Shown in pieces: positions 1 through 9,684 of a stretch of DNA of 64,000 bases. The notes under the pieces are model-generated. The model searched no databases and was not told the DNA's origin. It worked only from the letters and a program-made list of their open reading frames with translations. The position numbers and the translations under genes were made by a program. The DNA lies in assembly GCA_900315455.1 (NCBI GenBank), contig OMZE01000004.1, positions 145,034 to 209,033 on the forward strand, written 5' to 3'. The first letter of the stretch is position 1. Each line of letters begins with the position of its first letter. Source of the stretch: an uncultured Prevotellaceae bacterium. Its GTDB lineage: Bacteria; Bacteroidota; Bacteroidia; Bacteroidales; Bacteroidaceae.

Positions 1-590
1 ATGAATGTGGTGGCTGTAAAGCCATGGCACAGCAGGTAGAGGGGATAGTCGAAATGGGAAGAGTAGTAATTCTCAGGCTTTTCCATCCTTGAGGTGACGA
101 TGATGCCATCGCCCACCTGCAAGTGGTCGCTCATGCTTTGCGCATCAACGGCCGACAGGCTGTCGACCATCAGGCTCTCGCCCTTCCGGGCATAGGCATC
201 ACGGAGCAGCGATGCTTTCACCCGTCGGGGCATTTCCTCATCGTCGAGAATCCACAGGTCCATCCGCAGTGTCTTCCCACGCTCTTGTGGCTGACTCGCC
301 ACCACCGCCTTGTAGGTGACATACCCCTCGGGCAAGGGTTTGTCGAACTGGGCCTGCCGCCTTGTCACTAAAAAACCACCGAGAAACACAAAAGCCGTCA
401 TCATCAACGCACCTTGCAACAGGTCGTGACGACCGGCAACAGCCGTTGCCGACACCGTCACCACCAAGGCGACCAACCAGACCTCCTGGGAAAACGTCCC
501 ATAGGTCTCGTAGCCGACAACGACGCCCAAAGCCATCGCCACAGCAAGGCGAAGGAGGGGGTAAAGTTGGAGTTTCCCGTTGGTTTGCAT
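1..590 (-). CDS. comEC: ComEC/Rec2-type DNA uptake protein, 5' part only
   Basis: The gene runs off the left edge; about 196 N-terminal codons are present, starting at the ATG whose complement is at 588-590. The translation begins MQTNGKLQLYPLLRLAVAMA and has two or three hydrophobic segments in the first 80 residues, then a soluble stretch (VTYKAVVASQPQERGKTLRM ...) and the end YPLYLLCHGFTATTF at the edge. That order, membrane segments followed by an OB-like DUF4131 region, is typical of the N-terminus of Bacteroidetes ComEC channel proteins. The competence and metallo-hydrolase domains would lie outside. It follows the nuo operon on the same strand behind a hairpin. The family is inferred from the N-terminus alone. 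Confidence 0.72.
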   Translation of the reverse strand, partial: MQTNGKLQLYPLLRLAVAMALGVVVGYETYGTFSQEVWLVALVVTVSATAVAGRHDLLQGALMMTAFVFLGGFLVTRRQAQFDKPLPEGYVTYKAVVASQPQERGKTLRMDLWILDDEEMPRRVKASLLRDAYARKGESLMVDSLSAVDAQSMSDHLQVGDGIIVTSRMEKPENYYSSHFDYPLYLLCHGFTATTF

Positions 591-593
591 GGA

Positions 594-626
594 AAGCAAA
601 CGGGGCCAGCCTCTTGGCCAGCCCCG
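594..626 (-). terminator. Hairpin between nuoN and comEC, probable terminator
   Basis: On the minus strand the sequence from 626 to 601 folds as CGGGGCUGGCC-AAGA-GGCUGGCCCCG, a stem of about ten pairs including two G-U pairs, followed by UUUGCUUU. It lies just after the nuoN stop and would end the nuo transcript. The T tract is short and interrupted, and comEC begins only a few bases later, so it could be leaky. Confidence 0.55.
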
Positions 627-632
627 TATTCC

Positions 633-2087
633 TTAGATTTTATCAGCAGCGGCGTAAATCCACTCGTAGATACAACTGAACACGCCGAAGGCCGCTATGC
701 CTGCCGTACAGAGTGCCAACGCCAATTTCGTGTTGACATCGCTCTTGAAGGTGGGCAGCGGAGTCTCTGTCTTCTTGATATACATGGCCTTCACAATGAG
801 CAGATAGTAGTAAAGGCTCACCACTGTGTTGACCAATGCCACGAACACGACGAAGTAGGCCAAAGCACCCACGGTGGTGTCGAAGGTATGGCCGCTCACG
901 CCTGCCATGAACACGAAGAACTTGCTGAACATACCGGCAAACGGCGGTATGCCTGCCAACGAGAAGAGGGCGAGGGTCATGAGGAACGACAACTTGGGGT
1001 TGGTAGAATAGAAGCCGTCGTAGGCATCCATACTCGTCGTTCCGCCGTTGTTCTGCTCCACCACACTGATGACGCTGAACACGCTGAGGTTGGCCACCAC
1101 ATACGCCAGGACATAGAACGACAACGCCGTAATACCCATGGTCTGCTCACCAGTAACAGCCAGCATGATATAGCCCGCCTGGGAGATGGAACTGAAAGCC
1201 ATGAATCGCTTGAGGTCTTTCTGGCGGATGGCGAAGAGGTTGGCCACGGTGATACTCAGCACGATGACGATGTAGAGGAAATAATGCCACTCATCGGAAA
1301 GGGCAGGGAACACCTTGAAAAGGATGGCCATGAAGGTGAAGGCGGCAGCGCCTTTCGACACCACGCTCAGGTATCCCGTCACCACAGTGGGGGCACCTTC
1401 GTAGGTATCGGCGGTCCAGAAGTGGAAGGGCACCAGGGAAATCTTGAAGCCCAGACCGCTGAAGAAGAACACCATGCCCATCACCACCAACGGCGTGGCG
1501 GTGAGTTTCTCTGCCACATCGGCAAAGTAGAGCGTACCACAGGCACCGTAGAGCAGCGACACACCAAAGAGCATCACACCACTCGAGAAGGCGGCGGTGA
1601 GGATATACTTAGCGGCACCCTCCGCAGAATTGTTGCGGTGCTTGTCGAGAGCCACGAGACATGCCATGGGGATGGAGGCCATCTCAAGTCCGAGGTAGAA
1701 CATGAGGAAATGTCCTGCCGACATCATCATAAACATACCCAACAGGGTGGAGGCCACGAGGAAGTAGAACTCTCCCTCACGGTCCTTGCTCTCCTTGCGT
1801 GAAATCCACTGACGGCTCATAATCACCACAATGAGTGAGGCGAGCGAGAGAATGGCCTTCATCACGTTGACCGATGACGAGGTGACATACATATCGCCGA
1901 AAGCCGTCTTGGGTTCCAGTGGCAGCGCACAAAGAAGCGTGAGCACACCGAAGCAGAGGCATACGAAAGGATTGAACCATCCGCGGTGCACGTCCTTGTC
2001 GGAGGCGAAATCGGCAATGAAAACCACGATCATGATGGCCACAAGCATGGCCTCAGGAATCATATATAGGAATTGACTGTAATTCAT
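633..2087 (-). CDS. nuoN: NADH-quinone oxidoreductase (complex I) subunit N
   Basis: This 484-residue polytopic membrane protein is the last gene of the nuo operon. The many hydrophobic helices and the proton-channel core (SLVPFHFWTADTYEGAP, with AFSSISQAGYIMLAVTG after it) mark it as an antiporter-like complex I subunit; position and length fit NuoN. In complex I the L, M and N subunits are the proton-translocating modules of the membrane arm. It starts 13 bp after the nuoM stop. The start MNYSQFLYMIPEA leads straight into the first helix, as usual for the family. Confidence 0.95.
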   Translation of the reverse strand: MNYSQFLYMIPEAMLVAIMIVVFIADFASDKDVHRGWFNPFVCLCFGVLTLLCALPLEPKTAFGDMYVTSSSVNVMKAILSLASLIVVIMSRQWISRKESKDREGEFYFLVASTLLGMFMMMSAGHFLMFYLGLEMASIPMACLVALDKHRNNSAEGAAKYILTAAFSSGVMLFGVSLLYGACGTLYFADVAEKLTATPLVVMGMVFFFSGLGFKISLVPFHFWTADTYEGAPTVVTGYLSVVSKGAAAFTFMAILFKVFPALSDEWHYFLYIVIVLSITVANLFAIRQKDLKRFMAFSSISQAGYIMLAVTGEQTMGITALSFYVLAYVVANLSVFSVISVVEQNNGGTTSMDAYDGFYSTNPKLSFLMTLALFSLAGIPPFAGMFSKFFVFMAGVSGHTFDTTVGALAYFVVFVALVNTVVSLYYYLLIVKAMYIKKTETPLPTFKSDVNTKLALALCTAGIAAFGVFSCIYEWIYAAADKI

Positions 2088-2100
2088 ATCGCTTCAGGTT

Positions 2101-3606
2101 TTATGGTTGGATAACACTCAGGATGGGTGCCACAGCATCATTGATGACATTGCTTGCCCACATGGGGAACAGACCGAGACCGGCCACACAGAAAATCAGG
2201 CAGCATACAGCCACGCGCTCGTCCCAAGTGGCGTCGGTGAGCGTCTCATAGTGGGGGTCGGCCACCTTCTGATAGAGAATCTTGCCCACCACACGGAGGA
2301 TATACACCGCGGTCACCACGATGGAACCGCAGGCAATAATGGTGGCGGTGCGATGGAACACGTCGTTGTTCTCAAACGAACCGACGAAGATGGTCATCTC
2401 GGCCACGAAACCGGAGAATCCAGGAAGACCGAGGTTGGCCAAACCAGCGAGCACATAACCCACGGCAAGGAACGGCATAATCTTCATCAGTCCACCAAGT
2501 TTACGCACGTCGCGCGTGTGCGTGCGACCATATATCATACCGATGAGGGCAAAGAAGAGGGCTGTCATCAATCCGTGCGAAAGCATCTGTATGATAGCAC
2601 CCGTACAAGAGGTGCGGGTCATCATCAGGATGGCGAAGAGCACCAGACCGCAGTGCGACACCGACGAGTAGGCGTTGATATACTTCAAGTCGGTCTGCAC
2701 ACATGCCGAGAGGGCGCCATACACCACAGAGATGGTGGTGAGGATGATGAAAATCCACGACAACTCCTGGGCGGCATGAGGAAGCAGGTACATGGCGATG
2801 CGGAAACAGCCATAGCCTCCCAGTTTCATCAGCACACCAGCATGAAGCATCGACACGGCGGTTGGCGCCGAAGCGTGACCGTCGGGGCTCCATGTGTGGA
2901 ACGGGAAAAGGGCTCCAAGCACACCGAAACCGATGAAGACAAACGGGAAGAGGATGTTCTGCACGTTGTCGGGGATAGCCATGCCGGGTATGCCATTGAG
3001 TTTGGCTATCTCCACCACGTCCATCGTTGAAGCACCACTGAAGAAGTAGATGCCGAGGATGCCGAGGATGAGCAAAGCCGAACCGCCCATGAGCATCAGG
3101 GTGAGTTTCATGGCTGAATACTCCTTGGCACCGCTTCCCCAGACACCGATAAGCAGGTACATGGGGATAAGGGCTACCTCGTAGAACATGAACATGGTGA
3201 ACATGTCGGTGCAGATGAAGAATCCGTAGACACCTGAACTAAGCAGCGTGAACCACAGGAAATACTCCTTGGTGAGGGGTTTGAGTTGCCATGAGGCGAA
3301 GGTGCCGGTGAACACGATGATGCTCGAGAGGAGCAGCATCACCACCGAAATACCGTCGACACCCACAGAGTAGGCGATGTGCAACGGCTTGAACCACATG
3401 TGGCTGGCCGTGTAGAGCATCGGATACTGGTCCGCCGGCATTGTCTGGCGAAGATGAATGAAATCAAAGGTGAGGTAGATGGAGAGCGCCAGCAAAAGCG
3501 ACGAGCCCACCACCATCACGCCACGTACCTGATTGAGCGTGCGGGCCAGCCAGAGGCCGAGCAGCATCAGTACGGGAATTACTACGAAAATTGTCAGTAT
3601 ACTCAT
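2101..3606 (-). CDS. nuoM: NADH-quinone oxidoreductase (complex I) subunit M
   Basis: The 501-residue product has about 14 hydrophobic helices and the NuoM/MrpD core motifs: LFPFHTWSPDGHASAPTAVS for the discontinuous helix with the conserved Lys/His region, and YSSVSHCGLVLFA. NuoM is one of three antiporter-like proton-pumping subunits. It lies between nuoL (13 bp upstream) and nuoN in the normal order. Length matches the family. No frameshift or missing helix is evident. Confidence 0.96.
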   Translation of the reverse strand: MSILTIFVVIPVLMLLGLWLARTLNQVRGVMVVGSSLLLALSIYLTFDFIHLRQTMPADQYPMLYTASHMWFKPLHIAYSVGVDGISVVMLLLSSIIVFTGTFASWQLKPLTKEYFLWFTLLSSGVYGFFICTDMFTMFMFYEVALIPMYLLIGVWGSGAKEYSAMKLTLMLMGGSALLILGILGIYFFSGASTMDVVEIAKLNGIPGMAIPDNVQNILFPFVFIGFGVLGALFPFHTWSPDGHASAPTAVSMLHAGVLMKLGGYGCFRIAMYLLPHAAQELSWIFIILTTISVVYGALSACVQTDLKYINAYSSVSHCGLVLFAILMMTRTSCTGAIIQMLSHGLMTALFFALIGMIYGRTHTRDVRKLGGLMKIMPFLAVGYVLAGLANLGLPGFSGFVAEMTIFVGSFENNDVFHRTATIIACGSIVVTAVYILRVVGKILYQKVADPHYETLTDATWDERVAVCCLIFCVAGLGLFPMWASNVINDAVAPILSVIQP

Positions 3607-3619
3607 TTTTCTTCAGTCT

Positions 3620-5608
3620 TTACAATGCACACAACAAAATTAAGGTTATAGCCACAGTGCCGGTGAGGAACCACACGGCATACTGGCGCACGTCGCCACT
3701 CTGCCAGCCGCGGATACTCTCGCCTGCCTCACTGGTACCCCATGCCATGAAGTTGAACGTGCCGTCGATAACGTGGCGGTCGAACCAGGCAATGGGCTTG
3801 GAAACGAGGTTGAAGATGACCTTATGGGTCACGAAGAGCCATATCTCATCTTGATAGAAACGTTTGTAGGCCGCACGGTGCAGGCGCGGGAACGTGGCAT
3901 AGAGTTTGTCGGCGATGGGTTGACGCTCGCCCTTGAAAATATAGGTGGCCAGACAGATACTCACAATGGCTATCACCGTAGAGGTAATGGCAATCTGAGT
4001 GTCGAAATGGATGTCGTAGGCACGGCCGTCGGCAGAGACAAAGTTGCCGAAACTGCCTCCCCATCCGAGGAATCCAGCCAATGTGGTGTAGACGCCCACA
4101 CCCACGGTGATGACCGAAAGGATGATGAGCGGCACCGTCATCGTGAGCGGAGCCTCGTGTGGAGTATGGTGCTCGTGGGCCTCCTTGTTCTCAGTACCCC
4201 AGAAGATACCGTAGTAGAGGCGGAACATGTAGAAGGCGGTCATGGCGGCAATGCCGGTCATAATCCATCCCACCCACGGACTGTAGTGGAAGCAGGCGGT
4301 AATAATCTCGTCTTTCGAACTGAATCCCGAGAAGAAGGGGATGCCGGCAATGGCAAGACAACTGATGAGGAAGGTGACATGGGTGATGGGCATATACTTG
4401 CGCAAACCTCCCATGAGGGCCATCTCGTTGGAGTGGACGGCATGAATCACGCATCCTGCACAGAGGAAGAGACAGGCCTTGAACATGGCATGGGTGAAGA
4501 GATGGAACATACCTGCCATGTAGCCCACGCTGCCATGGTGCTCATGACCGGTGACCATCTCGGTGCACACGCCAAGCGCCACCATCATAAACGCAATCTG
4601 CGAAATGGTAGAGAAGGCCAGCACACGCTTGATGTCGCTCTGGGCACAGGCCACGGCAGCAGCATAGAAGGCGGTAAATACACCCACCCACACGATGATG
4701 CTCATGGCCTGAGGGGCATACTGTATCCACAACGGGAACATACGGGCCACCTGGAACACACCGGCCACCACCATCGTGGCGGCATGGATAAGGGCCGACA
4801 CTGGAGTAGGACCTTCCATGGCATCGGGCAACCAGATGTGCAGGGGGAACATGGCACTCTTGCCGGCGCCACCGATGAACATCAGTACCAGTGCCGTGGG
4901 AAGGATGAACCCACCGGCAGCCATGGCACGGGCAGCGTCACCCTCGATAAACGGTGTGGTGCCGGCGCCCATCTGCACGTTGTCGATGAACGAGAAACTG
5001 AACGACCCGGTGTAATAGCCGAAGATGAGGATACCGATAAGGAAGAACATATCGGCAAAACGGGTGACAATAAAGGCTTTCTTGGAGGCGGCCACAGCCG
5101 TGTGCAGCGGATAGTAGAAGCCGATGAGCAGGTAGGAACTCACACCCACAAGTTCCCAGAAGAGATACATCTGGAAAATATTGGTGGCAAGCACCAGTCC
5201 GAGCATCGACATGGTGAAGAGCGAGAGGAAGGCGTAGTAACGCTGGAATCCCTTCTCACCGTGCATGTATCCGAAAGAGTAGATGTGCACCATCAGACTC
5301 ACCGTGGAGATGACAATGAGCATCATCACCGAGATGGGATCGAGCAAGATACCCATGTCGAAGTGGAGGTTGCCCAAAGGCAGCCACGTGAAGTTGAAGG
5401 GCACTACAGCCTGGTAAGACCCGTCTGCAAGCCTCGGAGAGGTATAATAGGTGAATGCCACAACGTAGGAAATCACGGTGACGACACCCAATACGGTGGT
5501 ACCGATGAGTCCTGCCAACTTATGCGACATCTTCATGCCGCACAACCCCAAGACAAGGAAGGAGAGGGCAGGCAGGAGAAGTATCAAAAATGAATAACTG
5601 TAATCCAT
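3620..5608 (-). CDS. nuoL: NADH-quinone oxidoreductase (complex I) subunit L
   Basis: The 662-residue protein is the largest membrane subunit, distal in the proton-pumping arm. It has the NuoL core (FPLHIWLPDAMEGPTPVSAL; FSTISQIAFMMVALG) and an extended C-terminus ending in a hydrophobic helix, consistent with the long lateral helix and anchor specific to NuoL. Several His-rich loops (for example HEHHGSVGY and HEHHTPHEAP) are seen. It begins 21 bp after nuoK. Length is slightly above the E. coli protein but normal for Bacteroidetes. Confidence 0.96.
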   Translation of the reverse strand: MDYSYSFLILLLPALSFLVLGLCGMKMSHKLAGLIGTTVLGVVTVISYVVAFTYYTSPRLADGSYQAVVPFNFTWLPLGNLHFDMGILLDPISVMMLIVISTVSLMVHIYSFGYMHGEKGFQRYYAFLSLFTMSMLGLVLATNIFQMYLFWELVGVSSYLLIGFYYPLHTAVAASKKAFIVTRFADMFFLIGILIFGYYTGSFSFSFIDNVQMGAGTTPFIEGDAARAMAAGGFILPTALVLMFIGGAGKSAMFPLHIWLPDAMEGPTPVSALIHAATMVVAGVFQVARMFPLWIQYAPQAMSIIVWVGVFTAFYAAAVACAQSDIKRVLAFSTISQIAFMMVALGVCTEMVTGHEHHGSVGYMAGMFHLFTHAMFKACLFLCAGCVIHAVHSNEMALMGGLRKYMPITHVTFLISCLAIAGIPFFSGFSSKDEIITACFHYSPWVGWIMTGIAAMTAFYMFRLYYGIFWGTENKEAHEHHTPHEAPLTMTVPLIILSVITVGVGVYTTLAGFLGWGGSFGNFVSADGRAYDIHFDTQIAITSTVIAIVSICLATYIFKGERQPIADKLYATFPRLHRAAYKRFYQDEIWLFVTHKVIFNLVSKPIAWFDRHVIDGTFNFMAWGTSEAGESIRGWQSGDVRQYAVWFLTGTVAITLILLCAL

Positions 5609-5629
5609 AATCGTGATTGCTTTTCGGGT

Positions 5630-5941
5630 TTATAGTCTCATGTTTTCAATACTGTTCACCTGATCGCTGTGGAACCTGCGATAGACATTGATGATGATGG
5701 CTACGGCAACAGCGGTTTCGGCTGCGCTCACGCCAATGGAGAACAATGTGAAGAAGAAGCCTTCAAGTTCGCCCGGGAAGAGAATACGGTTGAAAACCGC
5801 AAAGTTCATGTCAACAGCGTTGAGGACAAGTTCGATGGAAATGAGCATGGCGATGAGGTTGCGCCGGGTGACGAAGCCGAAAACGCCGATGAAAAACAGC
5901 AATGTGCTGAGAATCAGAAAAAACTCTACTGGAATAGTCAT
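5630..5941 (-). CDS. nuoK: NADH-quinone oxidoreductase (complex I) subunit K
   Basis: A 103-residue protein with three transmembrane helices and the NuoK signature of intramembrane acidic residues (AMLISIELVLNAVDMNFAVF, the Glu in helix 2, and a second Glu in SIGVSAAETAVAVAI). These Glu residues form part of the proton path between the Q site and the antiporter subunits. It starts one base after the nuoJ stop, so translation is probably coupled. Confidence 0.95.
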   Translation of the reverse strand: MTIPVEFFLILSTLLFFIGVFGFVTRRNLIAMLISIELVLNAVDMNFAVFNRILFPGELEGFFFTLFSIGVSAAETAVAVAIIINVYRRFHSDQVNSIENMRL

Positions 5942-5942
5942 A

Positions 5943-6452
5943 TTACTTGTCCTTTCTTGATATTACAATACCACCGATGATACAGGCCAGGAGGAACAGC
6001 GAGATGAACTCGAAGGGGAGCACATACTGGTATTTCTCCGACCCCATGAGGGTGTTGCCGACAGTCTCCATCGGTACCTCGTGGTTGGGGATGGCCATGC
6101 TGATAAATTTGTTCTTGAGAAGGATGAAAAGCACCATAGCGCATCCAACGGCTGCCGCAAGGCATCCGCCAATGACCTTACCGCCGCGCAAACGCTCGGA
6201 AAGGCCACGCAACGTCTGCTTCGAGACGAGTTGAATGGCAAAGATGTAAATCATCGTGATACCTCCGGCGTAGACGCTGATCTGCGCTGCGCCGAGGAAC
6301 GTGTAGTCGAGCAGGAAATAGATGCCTGCAACGCCAAAGAGCACGAGGAGCAGGAATGTGGCAGCCCGCATAATGCTCTTCGTTGCTACGGAGTAGATGG
6401 CCGAGCCGAGGATGACGACGGCCAAGATGCAAAACATTACGATATTAGCCAT
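5943..6452 (-). CDS. nuoJ: NADH-quinone oxidoreductase (complex I) subunit J
   Basis: The 169-residue membrane protein has five predicted helices and the NuoJ pattern (LDYTFLGAAQISVYAGGITM containing the conserved helix-3 region). NuoJ links the quinone module to the proton channels. It sits between nuoI (5 bp upstream) and nuoK in the canonical order. Nothing unusual is visible; length is normal. Confidence 0.94.
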   Translation of the reverse strand: MANIVMFCILAVVILGSAIYSVATKSIMRAATFLLLVLFGVAGIYFLLDYTFLGAAQISVYAGGITMIYIFAIQLVSKQTLRGLSERLRGGKVIGGCLAAAVGCAMVLFILLKNKFISMAIPNHEVPMETVGNTLMGSEKYQYVLPFEFISLFLLACIIGGIVISRKDK

Positions 6453-6457
6453 ATTCC

Positions 6458-6988
6458 TTATTTCGTTTTGGTGTTGAACTTACCGATAGTGAGCGGAGCA
6501 CCGCCGTCGATGAGGCCGGGGAGCGAACCTCCCTGATAGACCTCCTTGTCGAGATGGAGCACGAGGGCCCCGCGGTCGAACACGCTGTTCTCAAAATCAT
6601 TGGTGAACGCGATGGCGTCGAAGTTGCACGCATTGGTGCAGAGTTGGCAGAACATGCAGTCGCCAAGGTCGTACTGGTAGTCGAGCAGCACACGCTTCTT
6701 CTTGCCAGTGGCCTCGTCGGTACGCATCTCAGAAAGAATCTTGATGGTGCCGTTCGGACAGGCTTTCTCACACATCGTGCAAGCCACGCATTTATGCGCA
6801 CCGTCTTCGGTGCGGGTGAAGACCAGCCTTCCGCGGTGGCGTTTGGCCACATGGAGGGTGGTCTTGCGGTTCTCGGGATACTGTTCGGTAGACTTCGGCG
6901 TGAAATACTCCTTCAAGGTGACTTTCATGCCTATGGCCAGCGTCTTCATTCCCGCCACGATACCGCCAAAATATGATTGGTTTTCCAT
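6458..6988 (-). CDS. nuoI: Complex I iron-sulfur subunit I (2 x 4Fe-4S ferredoxin)
   Basis: The 176-residue protein carries two 4Fe-4S motifs: Cys67/70/73/77 in CVACTMCEKACP, and Cys111/114/117/121 in CMFCQLCTNAC. These bind clusters N6a and N6b, which pass electrons to NuoB. An amphipathic N-terminus (VAGMKTLAIGMKVTLKEYF) is typical for membrane association. Because no NuoEFG module is encoded nearby, the electron donor to this subunit is not evident from the window. Confidence 0.95.
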   Translation of the reverse strand: MENQSYFGGIVAGMKTLAIGMKVTLKEYFTPKSTEQYPENRKTTLHVAKRHRGRLVFTRTEDGAHKCVACTMCEKACPNGTIKILSEMRTDEATGKKKRVLLDYQYDLGDCMFCQLCTNACNFDAIAFTNDFENSVFDRGALVLHLDKEVYQGGSLPGLIDGGAPLTIGKFNTKTK

Positions 6989-7008
6989 TATTTCTTTGTT
7001 TTAGGGGG

Positions 7009-8094
7009 TTAGAAGTAAAGCCTGAATGCCACCACAAGGGTCATCAGCACGAGGTTGAGCAGCGAGAGCGGCATGAGGTATTTCCACTCCAACTTCAGTA
7101 TCTGGTCGATACGCAAGCGGGGGAAGGTCCACTTAATCCACATCAGCAGCCACACCACGAAGAAACTCTTGCCAAGGAACCATACGATGCCGGGGATGTA
7201 ATCCATCACCTTGTCGAAGGCGGCTACGCCGATATTCACAGGGGCCCATCCGCCGAGGAACACCGTAGTGGCGATGCCGGCGATGATGAAGAGGTTGAGG
7301 AACTCAGCGAGATAGAAGAAGCCGAAGCCCATACCTGAATACTCGGTGTGGTGACCGGCGGTTAGTTCACTCTCTGCCTCTGCCATGTCGAACGGACCAC
7401 GGTTGGCTTCGGCATTACCTGCCACGAGGAATACGAGGAAGGCGATGATGGCGGGGATATGACCCTTGAAGATGAGCCACTGCCAGGGGCCTGTCTGTGC
7501 CTCCACAATGCCACTCACCTGCATGGTGCCGGTGAGGATGACAGCGGTGATGAGACAGATGCAGAGGGATATCTCGTAGGAAATCATCTGCACGGCGCCA
7601 CGCATGGCCGACACCACAGAGTATTTGTTGTTGGAACCCCATCCGGCGAGGAAGATGCCCACTACACCTATCGAAGAGATGGCGGTGAGGAGGAACACAC
7701 CCACGTTGAAGTCAAGGATGACGGCTCCCTTGTTCCATGGCAGGAAGCAGAAGGCACCCACCGACCCGATGATGACAAGGAAGGGGGCGAGGGCATAGAG
7801 GAGTTTGTCGGCACGGTCGACGAAGAAAATCTCCTTGATGAGCATCTTCACCACGTCGGCAAACACCTGGAGCAAGCCCCAAGGACCAACACGCATCGGG
7901 CCCAAGCGGCACTGGAAGTAGGCACAGACCTTACGCTCCATGAAAATCAGAGCAATGGCGAGCAGCGCGTATGCCGTAAGGATGAGCACGCCCACAACCA
8001 CACATTCAATCAGTATCGTCCAGAAATCTCCCAAACCCAGGGTCTGGCGGAGAAGTTGGTCGAACCATTGTGTTACTATTGAAAAATCGAACAT
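7009..8094 (-). CDS. nuoH: Complex I quinone-chamber membrane subunit H
   Basis: The 361-residue membrane protein contains the NuoH signatures ERKVCAYFQCRLGPMRVGP and the Glu-rich loop RGPFDMAEAESELTAGHHTE, which forms part of the quinone cavity and proton entry. About eight helices are seen. NuoG, normally between CD and H in full operons, is absent; nuoH follows nuoCD after 27 bp. Length is slightly above E. coli NuoH. Confidence 0.95.
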   Translation of the reverse strand: MFDFSIVTQWFDQLLRQTLGLGDFWTILIECVVVGVLILTAYALLAIALIFMERKVCAYFQCRLGPMRVGPWGLLQVFADVVKMLIKEIFFVDRADKLLYALAPFLVIIGSVGAFCFLPWNKGAVILDFNVGVFLLTAISSIGVVGIFLAGWGSNNKYSVVSAMRGAVQMISYEISLCICLITAVILTGTMQVSGIVEAQTGPWQWLIFKGHIPAIIAFLVFLVAGNAEANRGPFDMAEAESELTAGHHTEYSGMGFGFFYLAEFLNLFIIAGIATTVFLGGWAPVNIGVAAFDKVMDYIPGIVWFLGKSFFVVWLLMWIKWTFPRLRIDQILKLEWKYLMPLSLLNLVLMTLVVAFRLYF

Positions 8095-8121
8095 ATAATT
8101 CTCTTGATGTTTGAAACGTTG

Positions 8122-9684
8122 TTATCTGTCGATGTCGGGGATGACGAAGTCGATGGCTGCACCCGTAGTCACGAGGTCGGCTATCTTCTGACCGCGAAGC
8201 ATGGGGTCGAGAGCACCTACGAGGGTAAGACCCATCGGACGCATCTTCATGCGGTAGGGACTCTTGTCGCCACGGGAGTCGAGATAGACGCCGAACTCAC
8301 CGCTGGCACCCTCAACAGAAAAAAACCACTGGCCCTCGGGCACCTTGATGATGGCTTTCTGCTTCACGTAGAAGTCGCCCTCGGGGATGTTGTCGATGAG
8401 TTGCTCGATGATGTCGAGACTCTGGTACATCTCCTGAATATGCACGAGGTAGCGGTCCATAGAGTCGCAGCCGGTAAGGGTAATCTGCTTCCAATCCACC
8501 TTGTCGTACATGTCGTAGGGGTGGTTCTTGCGCACGTCGTTGGCCCAGCCTGCGGCACGTCCTGCCGGACCGGTCACCGCATAGTTGATGCAGTCGTCGA
8601 GACCCATCACGCCCACTTTCTCGAAACGGTTGTGGGTGATGACATTGTCACCAAACACGTCCATATACTCCTGAATCATAGGACGAAGATACTTGCACAG
8701 GGCCTTGGTATTCTTCACGAAATCGGGGTCGATGTCGTCTTGCAGTCCACCTATTCTATAATAATTCTGGATAAGTCGTCCGCCGGTGGTCTCTTCCATC
8801 ACGTTGAGCACATGCTCACGGTCGCGCATACAGTAGAGGAACGCGGTGAGGGCACCGAGGTCCTGCGCGCAGCAACCGCAGTAGAGCAGGTGGTTGTCGA
8901 GTCGCTGGAGTTCGTCCATGATGGTGCGGATATACTTGATACGGTCGGTGAGTTCCACACCCAGACCTTCTTCTATCACGCCCACAAGGGCATGACGGTG
9001 CATCATCGCCGAGAGATAGTTGAGGCGGTCAGTAAGGGCGAGGGTCTGCGGATAGGTGTAACTCTCCCACATCTTCTCAATACCGCGGTGGATATATCCT
9101 ACATGCGGATAGATACGCTTCACGGTCTCACCGTCGAGCACGGTCTGCAAACGAAGCACACCATGGGTGGAGGGGTGTTGCGGACCGATGTTCACCACGT
9201 AGTCGTTGTCGTCGATAAGACGGTTTCTCTTGCATACGAGTTTACCGTCTTCGTCGAGGGCGTATTCCCTGCCATATTCACTCTCCTTGTCGTCCTCCAG
9301 CGAATATTCGTCGTTGAACTCCCAGTCCTTGCGGAAGGGATGGCCCTTGAAGTCGGTGCGCAGGAAGAGACGTTCCATGTTGGGATGCCCGAGGAACTTG
9401 ATGCCGAAAAAGTCGTAGACCTCGCGCTCGAGCAGGTCGGCAGCCTTCCAAAGACCGATGACGGAGGGGATGACGTAATCGTCGCCCACCTGGCGTGCGA
9501 TGGTCTTCACACTGGTGCGCTCATGGCTCTGGGTGTTCTCAAGGATATAGATACAGCCCAAACCTTCCTCGCCGAAGTCCTCACCGATAATGGTGACAAG
9601 ATAGTCGAAATGGGATTTGTCCTTCAGTTCGCGCATTTCCTTGGCGAAACTGTCGAAACCGATGATTTTGCTTTCAATTTTCAT
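8122..9684 (-). CDS. nuoCD: Fused complex I subunits C and D
   Basis: A 520-residue fusion: residues 1 to about 140 match NuoC (the region LWKAADLLEREVYDFFGIKF), and from about residue 165 the 49-kDa NuoD fold (VVNIGPQHPSTHGVLRLQTV, HRGIEKMWESYTYPQ, DRLNYLSAMMHRHA). NuoD forms the quinone-reduction site with NuoB. The C-terminal arginine-containing end (VIPDIDR) is typical of NuoD. The start overlaps the nuoB stop as ATGA at 9681-9684, so translation is likely coupled. Fusion is common in this phylum and in enterics. Confidence 0.95.
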   Translation of the reverse strand: MKIESKIIGFDSFAKEMRELKDKSHFDYLVTIIGEDFGEEGLGCIYILENTQSHERTSVKTIARQVGDDYVIPSVIGLWKAADLLEREVYDFFGIKFLGHPNMERLFLRTDFKGHPFRKDWEFNDEYSLEDDKESEYGREYALDEDGKLVCKRNRLIDDNDYVVNIGPQHPSTHGVLRLQTVLDGETVKRIYPHVGYIHRGIEKMWESYTYPQTLALTDRLNYLSAMMHRHALVGVIEEGLGVELTDRIKYIRTIMDELQRLDNHLLYCGCCAQDLGALTAFLYCMRDREHVLNVMEETTGGRLIQNYYRIGGLQDDIDPDFVKNTKALCKYLRPMIQEYMDVFGDNVITHNRFEKVGVMGLDDCINYAVTGPAGRAAGWANDVRKNHPYDMYDKVDWKQITLTGCDSMDRYLVHIQEMYQSLDIIEQLIDNIPEGDFYVKQKAIIKVPEGQWFFSVEGASGEFGVYLDSRGDKSPYRMKMRPMGLTLVGALDPMLRGQKIADLVTTGAAIDFVIPDIDR